NCBI RefSeq assembly: GCF_023284025.1
Contig: NZ_JAKIKR010000003.1
Span: 1-64,000, forward strand
Origin: Shewanella abyssi
Lineage (GTDB): Bacteria; Pseudomonadota; Gammaproteobacteria; Enterobacterales; Shewanellaceae
Length of the DNA stretch: 64,000 bases
Direction of reading: 5' to 3'
Shown: one piece after another, positions 19,096 through 30,882 of the stretch
Layout of the letters: each line of letters starts with the position of its first letter
Position numbering within the stretch: position 1 is the stretch's first letter
The notes under the pieces: generated by a model
What the model saw: the letters and a program-made list of their open reading frames with translations, nothing else
Told to the model about the DNA's origin: nothing
Databases searched by the model: none
Translations under genes and position numbers: made by a program

Positions 19096-20220
19096 TTGCC
19101 AGATAAAATAGCATTAGTATTGGGTGGTGGTGGTGCAAGAGCGGCTTATCAAGTTGGTGTTCTCAAAGCTATCGTACAGTTTTACCCGCGTAATCACGGG
19201 ATCCCATTTAAAATTGTCTGCGGAACATCGGCAGGCGGAATAAACGCCATCTCTATTGCGACTCATGCATCCTGTTTTCATTTAGGCGTTCGTAAACTCG
19301 AATGGGTTTGGCGTCATATTCATGCAAAAAAAGTCTACCAAGCTTCTATCAGTGGAGTATTAAAACACTTAAGTAAAATGGCGCTAAAAGGGGTTCAAAG
19401 TGATGGTGCCTCACGTAGCGCAGGAAGCCTGTTTAACAGTGAACCATTAAGAGGTTTGCTTAATGACCTGATTAGTTTTGAGCGCATTGGTCGCAACATT
19501 AGTAGCGGCGCACTCGATGCCGTTAGCTTAGATACCTCTTGCTACAACAACTCTCGCTCGGTCACCTTTTTTCAAGGTAACCCCCTTATCGAAGATTGGC
19601 AGCGGGCACGTCGCTGCGGCCAGCGCACCCGCTTGAACACAGACCATCTATTGGCGAGCTCAGCCATCCCCTTGATCTTTCCATCAGTAAGGCTAAACCA
19701 AGAATACTATGGCGATGGCTCCGTCCACCAGCTGGCACCATTAAGCAGCCCTATCCATTTAGGTGCTGACAAAATAATGGTGATCAATTTAGAAAGCCCC
19801 CATAAAGTGCAACCCAGAGAACTAGAGCACCATCCTAAAACCGCTACCATTGCAGGCCATCTGCTCGACACCATATTTTCAGACACATTAAACAGTGATT
19901 TAGAGCGGCTAGAACGGATCAATAGCACCTTGTCACTCATTCCAGAACAGAGCCGTAAAGGTGTGCCGTTAAAGCAGATTGAAACATTAGTGATTAAGCC
20001 CAGTGAAGACTTAAGTGTGATTGCTTCACGTTATTTTCAAGATATGCCTATTGCAATCAAAATGATGATGAAAGCTTTAGGGATCAATGAGCATTCTGAT
20101 TCTAGTGTCGGCTCATACCTGTTATTTGAGCAGAGCTATTGTAGCGCGCTAATTGAGCTGGGTTATGAAGATGCAATGTGCCAAATTGATGAGATCAAAA
20201 CGTTTTTTGCTATTGAATAA
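19096..20220 (+). CDS. Patatin-like phospholipase
   Basis: 374 residues if read from TTG 19096, which has AAGGA 8 bp upstream and gives MPDKIALVLGGGGARAAYQV, the normal start of the family. A longer frame from GTG 19000 would begin upstream of the predicted promoter. Oxyanion motif GGGGAR (10-15), nucleophile elbow GTSAG (Ser45), catalytic DG (Asp207) form the Ser-Asp dyad. Acts on phospholipid or acylglycerol esters. Residues beyond 230 form a helical cap typical of longer bacterial patatins. No signal peptide, so probably cytoplasmic or peripheral inner membrane. Confidence 0.82.
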   Translation: MPDKIALVLGGGGARAAYQVGVLKAIVQFYPRNHGIPFKIVCGTSAGGINAISIATHASCFHLGVRKLEWVWRHIHAKKVYQASISGVLKHLSKMALKGVQSDGASRSAGSLFNSEPLRGLLNDLISFERIGRNISSGALDAVSLDTSCYNNSRSVTFFQGNPLIEDWQRARRCGQRTRLNTDHLLASSAIPLIFPSVRLNQEYYGDGSVHQLAPLSSPIHLGADKIMVINLESPHKVQPRELEHHPKTATIAGHLLDTIFSDTLNSDLERLERINSTLSLIPEQSRKGVPLKQIETLVIKPSEDLSVIASRYFQDMPIAIKMMMKALGINEHSDSSVGSYLLFEQSYCSALIELGYEDAMCQIDEIKTFFAIE

Positions 20221-20324
20221 TGCCTAAACTTGCTCACTGAGTAAGCAATCGGCTCCAGCCTTGCTCCTCCGTCAAAAAGTAGCCCCTGATTAACCTGCTG
20301 TCGTTGTTGATACTAAATTGACAC

Positions 20325-21029
20325 TTAATACTTAAGTAATATGGTATCGACCACGCTTTTGCCCCACTCTTGGTAGATTTTAGCGCCAGGATGAAAGCCG
20401 TCAACAGCCATGAATTCAGGTTGCAGTGCTGCGCCAAAGTCGAGCAATATAAACTGAGCTGACATTGCTAATCGATTTAATTGCTGATTAAACTCATCAC
20501 TGCGTTTACCCAAGAACCAGCGCAAAGGTTGTGGTAATGCTGGGAAGCCGCCCATCGGCGGCACCTGAGTTAGGATTAACTGACGACACTTCACCTCTGA
20601 AGTTAAAAACTCAATAAGCTCTGATTGTTGCTCACTCCACTGGGCAGCTGAGATTGGACTCAGTACATCATTAACCCCAAGTGACACCACCACAATATCA
20701 AAACTAAAAGGCTGTTGATGATGCTTCTTTTTAAGCATGTTGAGCGTCTGTTCTGTGTTAGAACCTGACTTTGCCAAGAGCTGCCAAGACACATTAAAGT
20801 GAGCGGCTAACCCTGCAGTCACAGTGCCACTGAGTGCTTGCTGTTGCCGATTAACGCCAACACCTGCTGCGGCAGAATCGCCTAAGACCAATAAGGAAAC
20901 TTCAGGCCCAACACCGATTTGGCCCACGCGTTCTCCTGCGGCCTCGGGCAGTTTAGGGGTATTTTTCTTAACTAACCGCCCTTGAATAAACATAAGCGGC
21001 AATAACAAAATAAATATAACGTTGTGCAA
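20325..21029 (-). CDS. SGNH/GDSL-family hydrolase
   Basis: 234 residues. An N-terminal hydrophobic segment (FILLLPLMFI) may anchor or export it. Block I is LGDSAAAG (nucleophile Ser52), block III GVND (118-121) and block V DGFHPG (Asp210, His213), giving the full catalytic set. The reading starts with TTG at 21029, with GGGAG about 8 bp upstream; no in-frame ATG is well placed. Probably a lysophospholipase or acyl-esterase; its neighbour on the other strand is another lipid hydrolase (patatin). Confidence 0.82.
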   Translation of the reverse strand: MHNVIFILLLPLMFIQGRLVKKNTPKLPEAAGERVGQIGVGPEVSLLVLGDSAAAGVGVNRQQQALSGTVTAGLAAHFNVSWQLLAKSGSNTEQTLNMLKKKHHQQPFSFDIVVVSLGVNDVLSPISAAQWSEQQSELIEFLTSEVKCRQLILTQVPPMGGFPALPQPLRWFLGKRSDEFNQQLNRLAMSAQFILLDFGAALQPEFMAVDGFHPGAKIYQEWGKSVVDTILLKY

Positions 21030-21058
21030 AAGTCATCTCCCAGACAAATCTCTTAAAA

Positions 21059-23008
21059 TCAGCCCTGCAGTAAATAGGTTTCGGCTTTCTCTATTCGTCT
21101 TGGTTTGCCCAGTAAAATAAGAATGTCACCGGATTTTATCTGCCAGTCGAACTCAGGATTTTCCACTTCTGCGCCCGCTCGCCTAACGGCGCGTAGCTCG
21201 ACTCGTAGTTTCTCCCAAGGGATATCGGCTAATGTCTGCCCAACGGCATTCGCGCCTTTCGGCAATGCTACTGCGTGTAGCAATTCAAGGGTAAAGTCCG
21301 TTTCAGCGCCGGAGAAAAAGCCATGCAAATACTGATAGTGGTTACGACGCTCAGACTCCAAGCGTTTTAAGATTCTCGCTAGCGGTACACCACATTGATA
21401 CAGCACCTGTGAGACCAGCATTAAACTGCCCTCTAAGCTTTCTGGGATCACTTGGCTTGCACCAGCTTGCTCTAGCTCTTCCATGCAAGAATCATCACGA
21501 GTGCGCACTAGGATCTTGGCCTCTGGTGCCAACTGGCGACACAAGGGCAATACTTCCTCTAAGATGCGCTCACTGCTAAAGGTGATTACAATTAGCTTAG
21601 CGTGCCTTACATGTGCTTGTTTAAGGATACTGCGCTTACAAACATCGCCAAAATACACGGGTTCGCCCGCGGCTCTGGCCTCTGACACCCGTTTAGGGTC
21701 AAGGTCGAGTACAAGATAGGGGATAGCTTCGGTTTTCATAAACCGTGCAATCGTTTGCCCAACACGGCCGTAGCCGAGGATCAGCACAAGATCGTCAGCC
21801 GTATCGGCATTAACAACGATGGGTTCACTTTTTTCAAGCTTAGGTTTAAGTCCTTGCAGCACTCTTGCAATATCGACACTATGGCGAACCAGCCAAGGAG
21901 CAAACGCCATGGATAGCACGGCAACCATCACTAAGGTGGTACTGGTTTTAACGTCAAGCAACTGATAATTAACCGCTAACGCTAATACTACAAAACTAAA
22001 TTCACCCACCTGAGCTAAACTAAGGGCCGTTGAAACCGAGACTCTAAATGACTCTTTAGCCAGTTTTAACAGTGAAAAAACCACTAATGCTTTACCTAAA
22101 ATCACCGCGATAAGCACTAAAATGATCTGCCACCAAAACTGTGCTACCAGCTGAAAGTCGAGCAACATACCAATAGAGATAAAAAACAATCCCATCAACA
22201 GATCTCTAAAAGGGCGAATATCAGCTTCTAACTGGCGACGATACTGGCTTTCACTTAACAGCATACCGGCCATAAAGGCGCCTAACGCCATAGATAAGCC
22301 TAACCATTGGGTAATTGCCCCAGTGACTAATGCCACTACCAGTGTTGATAACACAAACAACTCATTTGAACGTGAGCGCGCCACTTCATCAAACAGTCTT
22401 GGTAAGGCCCATTTACCAAAAGCCATTAGAGCAATAAAGGCTAAGATACCTTTTAACAATGCGTAAGCCACATCACTCAACAATAATGGTGCACCGTCGT
22501 TAGCCAACAGCGGTAATAGAATCAATAACGGTACTACAGCAATGTCTTGGAACAACAGTACACTGACCGAAAGTTCGCCATGACGACGCCTTAACCAGCC
22601 TTGCTCATTGAGTAGCTTCAATACTATCGCGGTTGAAGATAACGCAATAGCCGAACCAACCACTATGGATTCAGTCACACTTAAATTACACAGCAGAGCA
22701 ACGACCATACTCAGTGCTGCGGTCACTAGCACTTGGGCGCTACCCAAGCCAAATACCGTTCTACGCATTGCCCACAGTCGAGGTAGTGAAAACTCCAGAC
22801 CTAGGCTAAACATCAATAACACCACACCGAGCTCTGCCACGGATTGCATTTGATGTTGTGAAAACCAATGAAAACCGCTTGGACCACTAATAATCCCGGT
22901 TACCAAATAAGCTAAAATTGCGGGCAGGCCGGCACGCCTGAGTATGGCAATAGAGATGATTGCCACCACCAGCATGAGCAATATTTGAATCAGAAAGCTG
23001 TGTTCCAT
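21059..23008 (-). CDS. Monovalent cation:proton antiporter-2 (KefB/KefC type) with RCK domain
   Basis: 649 residues. About 12 membrane helices form the CPA2 Na+/H+ exchanger domain (residues 1-380; LLMFSLGLEFS and LAQVGEFSFV are typical). Then TrkA-N, with the nucleotide-binding GYGRVGQTIA and acidic LVLDLDP (about 400-520), then TrkA-C (about 570-645). Such proteins exchange K+ or Na+ for H+ under control of NAD(H) or another ligand. The glutathione-gated Kef pair needs KefF/KefG, which are not adjacent, so assignment to KefB or KefC itself is not made. Confidence 0.9.
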   Translation of the reverse strand: MEHSFLIQILLMLVVAIISIAILRRAGLPAILAYLVTGIISGPSGFHWFSQHQMQSVAELGVVLLMFSLGLEFSLPRLWAMRRTVFGLGSAQVLVTAALSMVVALLCNLSVTESIVVGSAIALSSTAIVLKLLNEQGWLRRRHGELSVSVLLFQDIAVVPLLILLPLLANDGAPLLLSDVAYALLKGILAFIALMAFGKWALPRLFDEVARSRSNELFVLSTLVVALVTGAITQWLGLSMALGAFMAGMLLSESQYRRQLEADIRPFRDLLMGLFFISIGMLLDFQLVAQFWWQIILVLIAVILGKALVVFSLLKLAKESFRVSVSTALSLAQVGEFSFVVLALAVNYQLLDVKTSTTLVMVAVLSMAFAPWLVRHSVDIARVLQGLKPKLEKSEPIVVNADTADDLVLILGYGRVGQTIARFMKTEAIPYLVLDLDPKRVSEARAAGEPVYFGDVCKRSILKQAHVRHAKLIVITFSSERILEEVLPLCRQLAPEAKILVRTRDDSCMEELEQAGASQVIPESLEGSLMLVSQVLYQCGVPLARILKRLESERRNHYQYLHGFFSGAETDFTLELLHAVALPKGANAVGQTLADIPWEKLRVELRAVRRAGAEVENPEFDWQIKSGDILILLGKPRRIEKAETYLLQG

Positions 23009-23175
23009 GCGCGTGATTTACTCCTTGTCAAAATGCTGTCACTGAAAAATACACTCCACTAATAAACAGAGTAACTGAATGACAAATAAAGACAAATATT
23101 ATTACCGAACGTTTCGGCACAATTATTGCTAGGTATTCAGTTAGTCATGCCGCTAATTAATTTGGAGTAGAGAAT

Positions 23176-24066
23176 ATGGAAATTGGTCTAGCGCCCAAGT
23201 TTTTTCCTAACGAATATCGTGTACAAGCTGATGTTGAATCGGCTTACTCGCTAGATCTTGATCTCGTCAATATTATCCAACAACTACACCAACACTTAGA
23301 CCCGCGGACGGTGTTTGCCTGTTTCGGAAAAATCATGGGGCAATACTTGCCGCTTCACGGCGTACAGCTCACTTATAAGCAATACCATTTTAACTGGGGT
23401 CGTCAAGGTGGCTATTCAATTGAGCAGCACCTCGCACTCGCTGACACCAGTGTAAAAGTTAACTATAACCTAAAAGCCCCTTTGATGCCGTCGCAAGCTC
23501 AACGTTTAAATCAGCTGCAAGGCTTGGTGTTACAACCATTATTTAATGCTATTCAGTTTCAAGAAATATCAAAGCGAGCCATGTTTGATGCACTCACCAA
23601 TTTAGGTAATCGTCACTACTATCTTGAGCAAATAAAGAAAGAGATCGCCCGAGCCCAACGATGCCATAGCGATTTTTCTTTAGTCACATTGGATCTTGAT
23701 AACTTCAAACAGCTCAATGACCGCTACGGCCATCAACTTGGCGATAACACACTGGCTGCATTCGCTCACATGCTAACTACTGTGATTCGAGATACCGATC
23801 AAGCTTTTAGGATTGGTGGTGATGAATTTACGATATTGGTACAAGGGGACGCACAAGCAGCAGCGATTCTTTGTCAGCGAATTTTAATTGCAGTAGATGA
23901 CCATACTGACTTAGCGGACTACCAAGTCAAAACCAGCTTAGGTATTGCACTGTGGCTGCATAATGATACAGAGCAGAGCTTGTATCAAAAATCTGATAGC
24001 GCTCTGTACCAAGCAAAAGCGGCGGGAAGGCAGTGTTATAGTATTTTCCAGCCTACTGACGCATAG
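23176..24066 (+). CDS. Diguanylate cyclase (GGDEF)
   Basis: 296 residues. An N-terminal region of about 130 residues without clear membrane segments precedes a GGDEF domain. Active-site GGDEF is intact at 214-218 and the allosteric I-site RDTD at 205-208 has the standard five-residue spacing, so it should make c-di-GMP and be product-inhibited. The substrate-binding sequence DLDNFKQLNDRYGHQLGD is complete. GGAG is 8 bp before ATG 23176. The sensory input of the N-terminal part is not recognised. Confidence 0.9.
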   Translation: MEIGLAPKFFPNEYRVQADVESAYSLDLDLVNIIQQLHQHLDPRTVFACFGKIMGQYLPLHGVQLTYKQYHFNWGRQGGYSIEQHLALADTSVKVNYNLKAPLMPSQAQRLNQLQGLVLQPLFNAIQFQEISKRAMFDALTNLGNRHYYLEQIKKEIARAQRCHSDFSLVTLDLDNFKQLNDRYGHQLGDNTLAAFAHMLTTVIRDTDQAFRIGGDEFTILVQGDAQAAAILCQRILIAVDDHTDLADYQVKTSLGIALWLHNDTEQSLYQKSDSALYQAKAAGRQCYSIFQPTDA

Positions 24067-24124
24067 ATCATAGACGGCAGCAACAACGACGAATCGTTAA
24101 CTTGTCTCAGGGGAATTTAACGGC

Positions 24125-25480
24125 TCAACACTTAACACTTAGGCCCTGTTCATTTTCAGCACAAACAAAGGCTTTCTCATTCCAATAACCGATCGCACAA
24201 ACTAATTTTCCGTCATAACACAATAACGGTACCGTTGATCTTGTCCACGGTGGCACTGCAAATTCTTGCCAAAGTTTCTTTAGTTCTCGGCCTTTACTGC
24301 GATGTTGTGGTTGACAACGGGTACTGCCAGGCAAAGCAAACTCAATGGTAACCTCTTCATCAGCACGGGGTAAACGCACTCCTGAGTTAGTGGCTAACGT
24401 CGCTTTAACAAGCTTTTGATGACCATAAGTTACCCCCGTTGCTAATAGTTCATCTATTGATGACACTGCGACTTTGGTAAAGTGCGTTACCGCTATTATC
24501 GGCAAGAAATATCCAGCACCTTTGAAGCGTTTTATCAGCACATCGGATAACTTTATCTCGATATTAGCATCTACTTTGGCATCAAGTAATTGCGCAATAA
24601 TTTGCTCTGCTTGCACTTTCGACGGTGGAGCGAAGCCTAAAAAGTCCATGTGCCCGCGCAGTAGCAATGCTTGCCACGCTTTGGAGTATTGCGCAAAGGT
24701 GGCAAGATTGATAACCCACTCCCCGCCCTGCTCTCGTTGAATTAGTGGCAATCGCAGCGCCAGTTCTTCATCAACAACACTTTGTTGCATTGCGCACAGT
24801 TCAGCACTGCGGCTAGCCGTTGCAGCAATGGCGCTCCAACGTTGTTTTAACGCCGGGATGATGGACTGACGTAAAAAATTTCTATCGTACTTTTCATCAA
24901 AATTACTCTCATCTTGAATATGACCAATACCCTGCGCTTTTGCATAGGTTTCAACATCAGTTTTGCTTAAATCGAGTAACGGCCGAATAAGCCACTTGTC
25001 CTTGCCAAATGATTGCACCTTACCCATCGCCGACAGGCCTTTTGGCCCCAGTCCGCGTTTTAATGCTAACAAAATAGTTTCTAGTTGGTCGTCTTGGTGG
25101 TGAGCCGTCATTAAGATATCAGCGGGGCGCATCTGCGCCAATAAGGCCTCATAACGCACTGAACGAGCCAGTGCCTCAACACTGGTTCTAGGGGCAAGTT
25201 CGACCTTAACCCGCGCGATGGTACAGGGAAGTTGATACTTCTCGGCTTGTGCTTGGCAATGCACAGCCCAGTCATCGGCATTGGCACTTAATCCATGATG
25301 AACATGCACTAACTGATAATCGAATTGAGGGTGCTGTTTAGCATACTGAGCTAAGCCATAGGCTAAGATTTCTGAATCTACGCCACCACTATAAGCCAGC
25401 ACGATTTTACGCGGCGCGGCTGACAGTGCGACAACGGGTAACCTTGCAACGCACAGACTTATTAGCTGAGCAATATTCAT
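24125..25480 (-). CDS. tilS: tRNA(Ile)-lysidine synthase
   Basis: 451 residues from ATG 25480; GTG 25483 directly before it overlaps the dnaE stop and is the alternative. PP-loop motif SGGVDS (about 31-36) binds ATP; the TilS central and C-terminal domains follow. The enzyme attaches lysine to C34 of the CAU tRNA-Ile, changing its decoding to AUA. It abuts dnaE with no gap (TAGTGATG), indicating coupled translation at the 3' end of the long lipid A/dnaE unit. Confidence 0.95.
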   Translation of the reverse strand: MNIAQLISLCVARLPVVALSAAPRKIVLAYSGGVDSEILAYGLAQYAKQHPQFDYQLVHVHHGLSANADDWAVHCQAQAEKYQLPCTIARVKVELAPRTSVEALARSVRYEALLAQMRPADILMTAHHQDDQLETILLALKRGLGPKGLSAMGKVQSFGKDKWLIRPLLDLSKTDVETYAKAQGIGHIQDESNFDEKYDRNFLRQSIIPALKQRWSAIAATASRSAELCAMQQSVVDEELALRLPLIQREQGGEWVINLATFAQYSKAWQALLLRGHMDFLGFAPPSKVQAEQIIAQLLDAKVDANIEIKLSDVLIKRFKGAGYFLPIIAVTHFTKVAVSSIDELLATGVTYGHQKLVKATLATNSGVRLPRADEEVTIEFALPGSTRCQPQHRSKGRELKKLWQEFAVPPWTRSTVPLLCYDGKLVCAIGYWNEKAFVCAENEQGLSVKC

Positions 25481-25482
25481 CA

Positions 25483-28400
25483 CTAGAAAACAATCCTGAC
25501 TTTGTCTGAGCCAGTCAGTGACTCTAGCGCCAGCATCAAGTCATCCGTTGGGTTGACTCGCCACTCATCACCAAGCGCAAACTGCGCTTTAGCTTCGGGC
25601 TGGGCATAATTAATTAGAACCGGGACAGCGCCATTTTTCCAAGGCGCGACTGCCGATTGAAAACGGTTTAACCAGTCTTCGTTAATATCCTCAGACTCTA
25701 TATCGACCTCTACCGCGTTGGCAAAATGGCTACGCGCTTCACCCATATCGATAATACTGCGCGCGGTCATACGGTTGCCGCCGGAAAAGTCATCAAAGCT
25801 GACTTCGCCTTCGATGATCAAAATCCGGTCTTTCTCGAGCAAGTGGTTAAACTTCTCAAACGCTTCAGTGAACAGCATCACCTCTAACCGTGCACTCTTA
25901 TCGTCGAGTGTCACTAAGCCCATTTTCGAGCCTCGTTTCGTCATCATCACGCGCGTCGCAACAACCAGACCCGCGGCCTTCATTGTTTTACCGCGATCCG
26001 TTGGGTGCACGTCTTTCAAGCGACCAGAGGTGTAATGCTTTAGCTCTTTTAGATATTGGTTGATCGGGTGGCCCGTTAAGTACAAGCCTAAGGTATCACG
26101 CTCACCCTCTAACCAGACTTTATCTGGCCATGGGGTACATTCAACAAATTGTTGTTTGTCATCTTCAGGCTCGCTATTGAGCAAACCAAACATATCATGT
26201 TGGCCCAATGCTTCTGCTTTAGCATGTTGGTCAGCGGCCCGTATTGCTGCAGGTAACGTCGCCACCAGAGAGGCTCTATGAGCCCCTAAATTATCCAGCG
26301 CACCCGCACAAATGAGTTTTTCAATCACCCGGCGATTGAGCTTTTTAAGATCAATACGGGCACAAAAATCAAAGAGATCAGTAAATGGACCATCTTTGCG
26401 GGCTTCTAAAATCGAATCAACAGGCCCTTCACCAACGCCTTTGACCGCGCCAATGCCGTAGACGATATTAGTTTCATCATCGACGGTAAATTTAAATAGA
26501 CCTTTATTAACATCAGGCGGAATAAGGGGTATGCCCATGCGCTCACATTCATCAACTAGGATCACAATCTTATCGGTGTTATCCATATCCGCTGACATTA
26601 CCGCTGCTAGAAACTGTGCAGGGTAATGGGTTTTTAGCCAAAGCGTTTGATAGGATACCAACGCATAAGCGGCAGAGTGCGATTTGTTGAAACCGTAACC
26701 GGCGAACTTTTCTACCAGATCGAAGATCTTCATCGATAGCGGACCATCGACACCATTATTAATCGATCCCTCTTCGAAGGTTCCGCGCTGCTTGGCCATC
26801 TCTTCAGGCTTTTTCTTACCCATAGCACGACGCAACATATCCGCGCCGCCCAGGGTGTAGCCTGCAAGCACCTGCGCTATCTGCATCACCTGTTCTTGAT
26901 ACAAAATAATACCGTAAGTGGGCGCTAGCAGTTCTTTTAACGAATCATGCTGGTACTCGGCATCTGGATAGGAGACCTCTTCCCTACCATGCTTACGCTC
27001 AATAAAGTTGTCTACCATGCCTGACTGCAAAGGTCCTGGTCTAAACAGCGCTACCAGTGCAATCATATCTTCAAAGCAATCGGGTTGAAGACGCTTAATC
27101 AAATCTTTCATACCACGAGATTCCAACTGGAAAACCGCAGTGGTTTCATATTTTTTAAGTAGCTTAAAACACTTAGGATCAGTTAGCGGTATTGATTCAA
27201 TCCGAACATGTTCTTCACCTGTTTTGTCTTTAACGCTGTTCACCATCTGCAACGCCCAGTCGATAATAGTGAGCGTTCTTAGGCCCAAGAAATCGAATTT
27301 AACCAGACCCGCGGTTTCAACGTCGTTTTTATCAAACTGGGTAACCGGGTTAAGACCTTCTGAATCGCAATAGATTGGTGAAAAATCAGTGATCTTCGTC
27401 GGCGCGATAACCACACCACCGGCGTGCTTACCAGCGTTACGCGTTACGCCCTCCAGAATGCGGCACATATCGATGAGATCTTTGACCTCTTCACTGCCGT
27501 CATAGGACTCTTGCAGCGCGGGTTCGACTTCAAATGCTTTCGCCAGCGTCATACCCGGTTCTGTTGGCACCATTTTGGAGATGCGATCGACAAAACCGTA
27601 TGGATGCCCCAACACACGCCCAACATCTCGAATAACGGCTTTTGCCGCCATGGTACCGAACGTAATAATCTGCGACACAGCGTCACGGCCATACAGTTCG
27701 GCCACATGGTCTATCACTTCATCACGTCTATCCATACAGAAATCGACGTCGAAATCTGGCATTGAAACACGTTCAGGGTTAAGAAATCGCTCAAACAGCA
27801 GATCGTATTCAAGCGGATCCAAATCGGTGATATTAAGCGCATAAGCCACCAACGACCCAGCCCCTGAACCACGACCAGGACCAATGGGGATATCTTGATC
27901 TTTTCCCCATTGGATAAACTCCATAACAATAAGGAAGTAACCAGGAAAGCCCATTTCGTTAATGACTTTCAGCTCGATCTTTAAGCGTTCATCGTACTCT
28001 GGCCGTTTCTCGGCTCTGACCTCTGGATCGGGAAATAAAAAGGCTAAGCGGGCTTCTAAACCTTTCTCCGAAACATCAACCAGAAAGTCATCAATAGACA
28101 GATCGCCGGTGGGGAAATTAGGCAAGAAATACTCATTCAAACGTACGGTCACATTACAACGTTTGGCTATCTCAACGGTATTTTGTATCGCTTCAGGGAT
28201 GTCTTCGAATAGTTCGCACATCTCCTCACTACTTTTAAAATACTGTTGCTCACTGTATTTTTTTGGTCTGCGAGGATCCGCTAGCGTGAAGCCATCGGAA
28301 ATCGCCACGCGAATTTCATGCGCTTCGAACTGTTCTGGTTTATTAAACACCACTTGGTTGGTCGCAACCACCGGCAGGTCTTTGCCTTGCGCAAGCTTAA

Positions 28401-28953
28401 CGGCCATATGCAAGTATCGCTCTTCATCTGGTCGTCCGGTACGCAATAACTCAAGGTAATAACGGTCTGGAAAATGAGTTTGATAGAACTCAACCAATGA
28501 ATCTACCTGGGCGGTATTTTCTTTTAAGAGTGCACGGCCTACATCACCCTGACGCCCACCAGAAAGCAAAATAAGACCATCATTGTATTTAGCTAACCAC
28601 TCATGGTCGATAACGGCTTTATCTTTAATATGGCCACGGAGATAAGCATCGCTGATCAGCAATGTTAAGCTTGAGTAGCCTTCATTATTCATCGCAATTG
28701 CGGTGATAGAGCAGAGTTCATCAATCCCTGGCACCTGTACCCAAAAATCTGTACCGATAATCGGTTTGATACCCGCTCCATGGCAGCCGCCATAGAACTT
28801 AACCAATCCACACAGGTTGGTCTGATCGGTTAACGCAACCGCTGGCATCCCCAACTCGCATACTTTCGCAAGAATAGGCTTAACCTTAGACAGCCCATCA
28901 GACATTGAAAAGTCACTATGGACGCGCAAATGCACAAAACGAGGATCAGACAT
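25483..28953 (-). CDS. dnaE: DNA polymerase III alpha subunit
   Basis: 1156 residues (E. coli 1160). N-terminal PHP domain ([10 protein letters not shown]), palm with the catalytic PDFDVDF at about 399-405 (Asp400 and Asp402 match E. coli Asp401/Asp403), (HhH) fingers, OB-fold near the C-terminus ([13 protein letters not shown]). It is the replicative polymerase core subunit. Its position after rnhB and before tilS is common in Shewanella and Vibrio. Confidence 0.98.
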   Translation of the reverse strand: MSDPRFVHLRVHSDFSMSDGLSKVKPILAKVCELGMPAVALTDQTNLCGLVKFYGGCHGAGIKPIIGTDFWVQVPGIDELCSITAIAMNNEGYSSLTLLISDAYLRGHIKDKAVIDHEWLAKYNDGLILLSGGRQGDVGRALLKENTAQVDSLVEFYQTHFPDRYYLELLRTGRPDEERYLHMAVKLAQGKDLPVVATNQVVFNKPEQFEAHEIRVAISDGFTLADPRRPKKYSEQQYFKSSEEMCELFEDIPEAIQNTVEIAKRCNVTVRLNEYFLPNFPTGDLSIDDFLVDVSEKGLEARLAFLFPDPEVRAEKRPEYDERLKIELKVINEMGFPGYFLIVMEFIQWGKDQDIPIGPGRGSGAGSLVAYALNITDLDPLEYDLLFERFLNPERVSMPDFDVDFCMDRRDEVIDHVAELYGRDAVSQIITFGTMAAKAVIRDVGRVLGHPYGFVDRISKMVPTEPGMTLAKAFEVEPALQESYDGSEEVKDLIDMCRILEGVTRNAGKHAGGVVIAPTKITDFSPIYCDSEGLNPVTQFDKNDVETAGLVKFDFLGLRTLTIIDWALQMVNSVKDKTGEEHVRIESIPLTDPKCFKLLKKYETTAVFQLESRGMKDLIKRLQPDCFEDMIALVALFRPGPLQSGMVDNFIERKHGREEVSYPDAEYQHDSLKELLAPTYGIILYQEQVMQIAQVLAGYTLGGADMLRRAMGKKKPEEMAKQRGTFEEGSINNGVDGPLSMKIFDLVEKFAGYGFNKSHSAAYALVSYQTLWLKTHYPAQFLAAVMSADMDNTDKIVILVDECERMGIPLIPPDVNKGLFKFTVDDETNIVYGIGAVKGVGEGPVDSILEARKDGPFTDLFDFCARIDLKKLNRRVIEKLICAGALDNLGAHRASLVATLPAAIRAADQHAKAEALGQHDMFGLLNSEPEDDKQQFVECTPWPDKVWLEGERDTLGLYLTGHPINQYLKELKHYTSGRLKDVHPTDRGKTMKAAGLVVATRVMMTKRGSKMGLVTLDDKSARLEVMLFTEAFEKFNHLLEKDRILIIEGEVSFDDFSGGNRMTARSIIDMGEARSHFANAVEVDIESEDINEDWLNRFQSAVAPWKNGAVPVLINYAQPEAKAQFALGDEWRVNPTDDLMLALESLTGSDKVRIVF

Positions 28954-29067
28954 ATATGGAGTATCTTTCTTTTAGGTAGATGACGACAAACAATGAAGCT
29001 AACAGAATAAAACAAGGTCTAGCAGCAAACAAGTTAAACTACTCACTCAGCACGCAGATGGACGACT

Positions 29068-29676
29068 TTACATCGCTTCTCTAACAGGTCGAAAACTTTT
29101 GCGATGCTCCGCTAGCACGCCATGTTGTGCTAAAGCTTCGAAATGCACCTTGGTTGGATAACCTTTATGCTTCTCAAAACCATACTCGGGATGTTGAGCG
29201 GCCAACGCTTCCATCTCTCGGTCACGCACTACTTTGGCAATAATCGATGCTGCACTAATCGCATCAATCAGACCATCGCCTTTAATGATGGCATGGCTCG
29301 GCACACCAAAATCAGGAGTTCGATTACCATCCACTAATACTGAAGTAGGCTTAATCGTTAGCCCTTCCACTGCACGCTGCATTGCCAGCATCGTTGCATG
29401 TAATATATTGAGCTCATCAATCTCGAGTGGCGATGCAGAGCCGACAGAGATGCTCAGCGCTTTTTGCTGGATCTCATCGAACAACAGCTCGCGCTTTTTC
29501 TCGGATAACTTTTTAGAATCGTTAAGACCTGTAATGGGATTATTAGGATCGAGTATTACCGCCGCAGTAACCACATTGCCCACTAATGGACCGCGGCCAA
29601 CTTCATCGACGCCAGCGTATTGCCCAATACAGATCTGAGCAATTTGTGCTGCAGAAATATCTTTCATAACGGCCAT
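29068..29676 (-). CDS. rnhB: Ribonuclease HII
   Basis: About 202 residues from ATG 29676, with GAGG about 10 bp upstream; a TTG nine bases earlier and an ATG nine bases later are alternatives. The motif [14 protein letters not shown] holds the first catalytic Asp-Glu pair (Asp24, Glu25), and [11 protein letters not shown] and [15 protein letters not shown] are family hallmarks. It removes RNA, including single ribonucleotides, from DNA. It starts almost at the lpxB stop, so it is in the same transcript. Confidence 0.95.
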   Translation of the reverse strand: MAVMKDISAAQIAQICIGQYAGVDEVGRGPLVGNVVTAAVILDPNNPITGLNDSKKLSEKKRELLFDEIQQKALSISVGSASPLEIDELNILHATMLAMQRAVEGLTIKPTSVLVDGNRTPDFGVPSHAIIKGDGLIDAISAASIIAKVVRDREMEALAAQHPEYGFEKHKGYPTKVHFEALAQHGVLAEHRKSFRPVREAM

Positions 29677-29681
29677 TATTC

Positions 29682-30845
29682 TCAATCCTCAACTAATTCA
29701 TCGGTCTCAATCAATTTAATGACCGCATCAGCTGCGCGAGCGCTAGCATCGCGTCGTATAGACTGGTGCATAGTCATAAATCGATCGTGTAATGGAGTAA
29801 AATCACTATCAAGCTGCAAAGCGACCGCGTCTGCAATTTTTTCAGGGGTACAATCAGCTTGAATAAGCTCTTCAACAATATCGTCATCAGCCAGTAAATT
29901 GGGGAGCGAGTAACGCTTTGTAAGCATCATCCCTTTCGCTATTTTATAAGTAATAGGGCTGACACGATAAGCCACCACCATCGGCCGTTTCACTAACATG
30001 GCTTCGAGTGTTGCCGTGCCTGACGCCAGTAAGATGCAGTCAGCAGCAGCCATCACATCACGAGAATGGCCTTCGACCAAGTGAATATCTAAATCTGGCG
30101 CATGGGTACTCAGCGCTAATTCAAACTGCTGTCGCCGTTTCTGGTTCACTAATGGCGTGACAAATTTGATATCTGGGTAACGCTGCTTAATTAACTTCGC
30201 CGCTTTAACAAACGGTTCGGCTAACTGTTTAAGTTCGCCGCCTCGGCTACCAGGCAATATCGCTAAATACTCAGCAGTAGGATCTAATCCCAGTAAAGCC
30301 CTTGCATCCGCTTTGCTACTTTCTAGCGCAATATCATCGGCAAGCGTATGGCCTACGAACGTGCAAGGCACATCATGTTTATCATAAAAGGCTTTTTCAA
30401 AAGGTAGCAATGACAACACCATGTCGGTGGCCTTGGCGATTTTAAAAATGCGTTTAGGGCGCCATGCCCATACCGATGGGCTAACATAATGTACCGTTTT
30501 AATACCACGAGACTTGAGTTTCAACTCAAGTCCAATATTAAAGTCTGGAGCATCGATACCAATAAAGCAGTCAGGTTGAATTTGCATAAACTCTTCTATC
30601 AGCGTCGCCCGCACTTTCAGTAGCCTTGGCAGGCGCGATAGCACTTCAACGATGCCCATTACCGCAAGTTCTTCGTAGGAAAAAATAGATTCAAAACCCA
30701 GCGCATCCATACGCGGACCACCGATGCCGACAAATCGAGCGTTTGGATAGCTTTTTTGAAGTGCCTTTATCAGGCCAGCGCCAAGGATATCACCGGAGAT
30801 TTCTCCGGCGACCATGGCAAATATAGGAGGTGTTTTTATGCTCAT
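29682..30845 (-). CDS. lpxB: Lipid-A-disaccharide synthase
   Basis: 387 residues, GT19 glycosyltransferase (E. coli 382). Diagnostic segments: [14 protein letters not shown] near the start, [23 protein letters not shown], and [12 protein letters not shown]. It joins UDP-diacylglucosamine and lipid X to the lipid A disaccharide at the inner-membrane face. Located 72 bp after lpxA, with a terminator-like hairpin in the gap. Confidence 0.97.
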   Translation of the reverse strand: MSIKTPPIFAMVAGEISGDILGAGLIKALQKSYPNARFVGIGGPRMDALGFESIFSYEELAVMGIVEVLSRLPRLLKVRATLIEEFMQIQPDCFIGIDAPDFNIGLELKLKSRGIKTVHYVSPSVWAWRPKRIFKIAKATDMVLSLLPFEKAFYDKHDVPCTFVGHTLADDIALESSKADARALLGLDPTAEYLAILPGSRGGELKQLAEPFVKAAKLIKQRYPDIKFVTPLVNQKRRQQFELALSTHAPDLDIHLVEGHSRDVMAAADCILLASGTATLEAMLVKRPMVVAYRVSPITYKIAKGMMLTKRYSLPNLLADDDIVEELIQADCTPEKIADAVALQLDSDFTPLHDRFMTMHQSIRRDASARAADAVIKLIETDELVED

Positions 30846-30882
30846 AGAGAAGAGTCTATTTTTATGTGTTAAATGAGAAAGA

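Noticed and set aside
21059..23008. Calling the CPA2 antiporter specifically kefB or kefC
   Set aside because: No KefF/KefG ancillary gene is adjacent and the ligand site was not verified; only the family is supported.
27962..28459. 165-codon frame antisense to dnaE
   Set aside because: Typical antisense shadow of a conserved coding sequence; no ribosome site or family.
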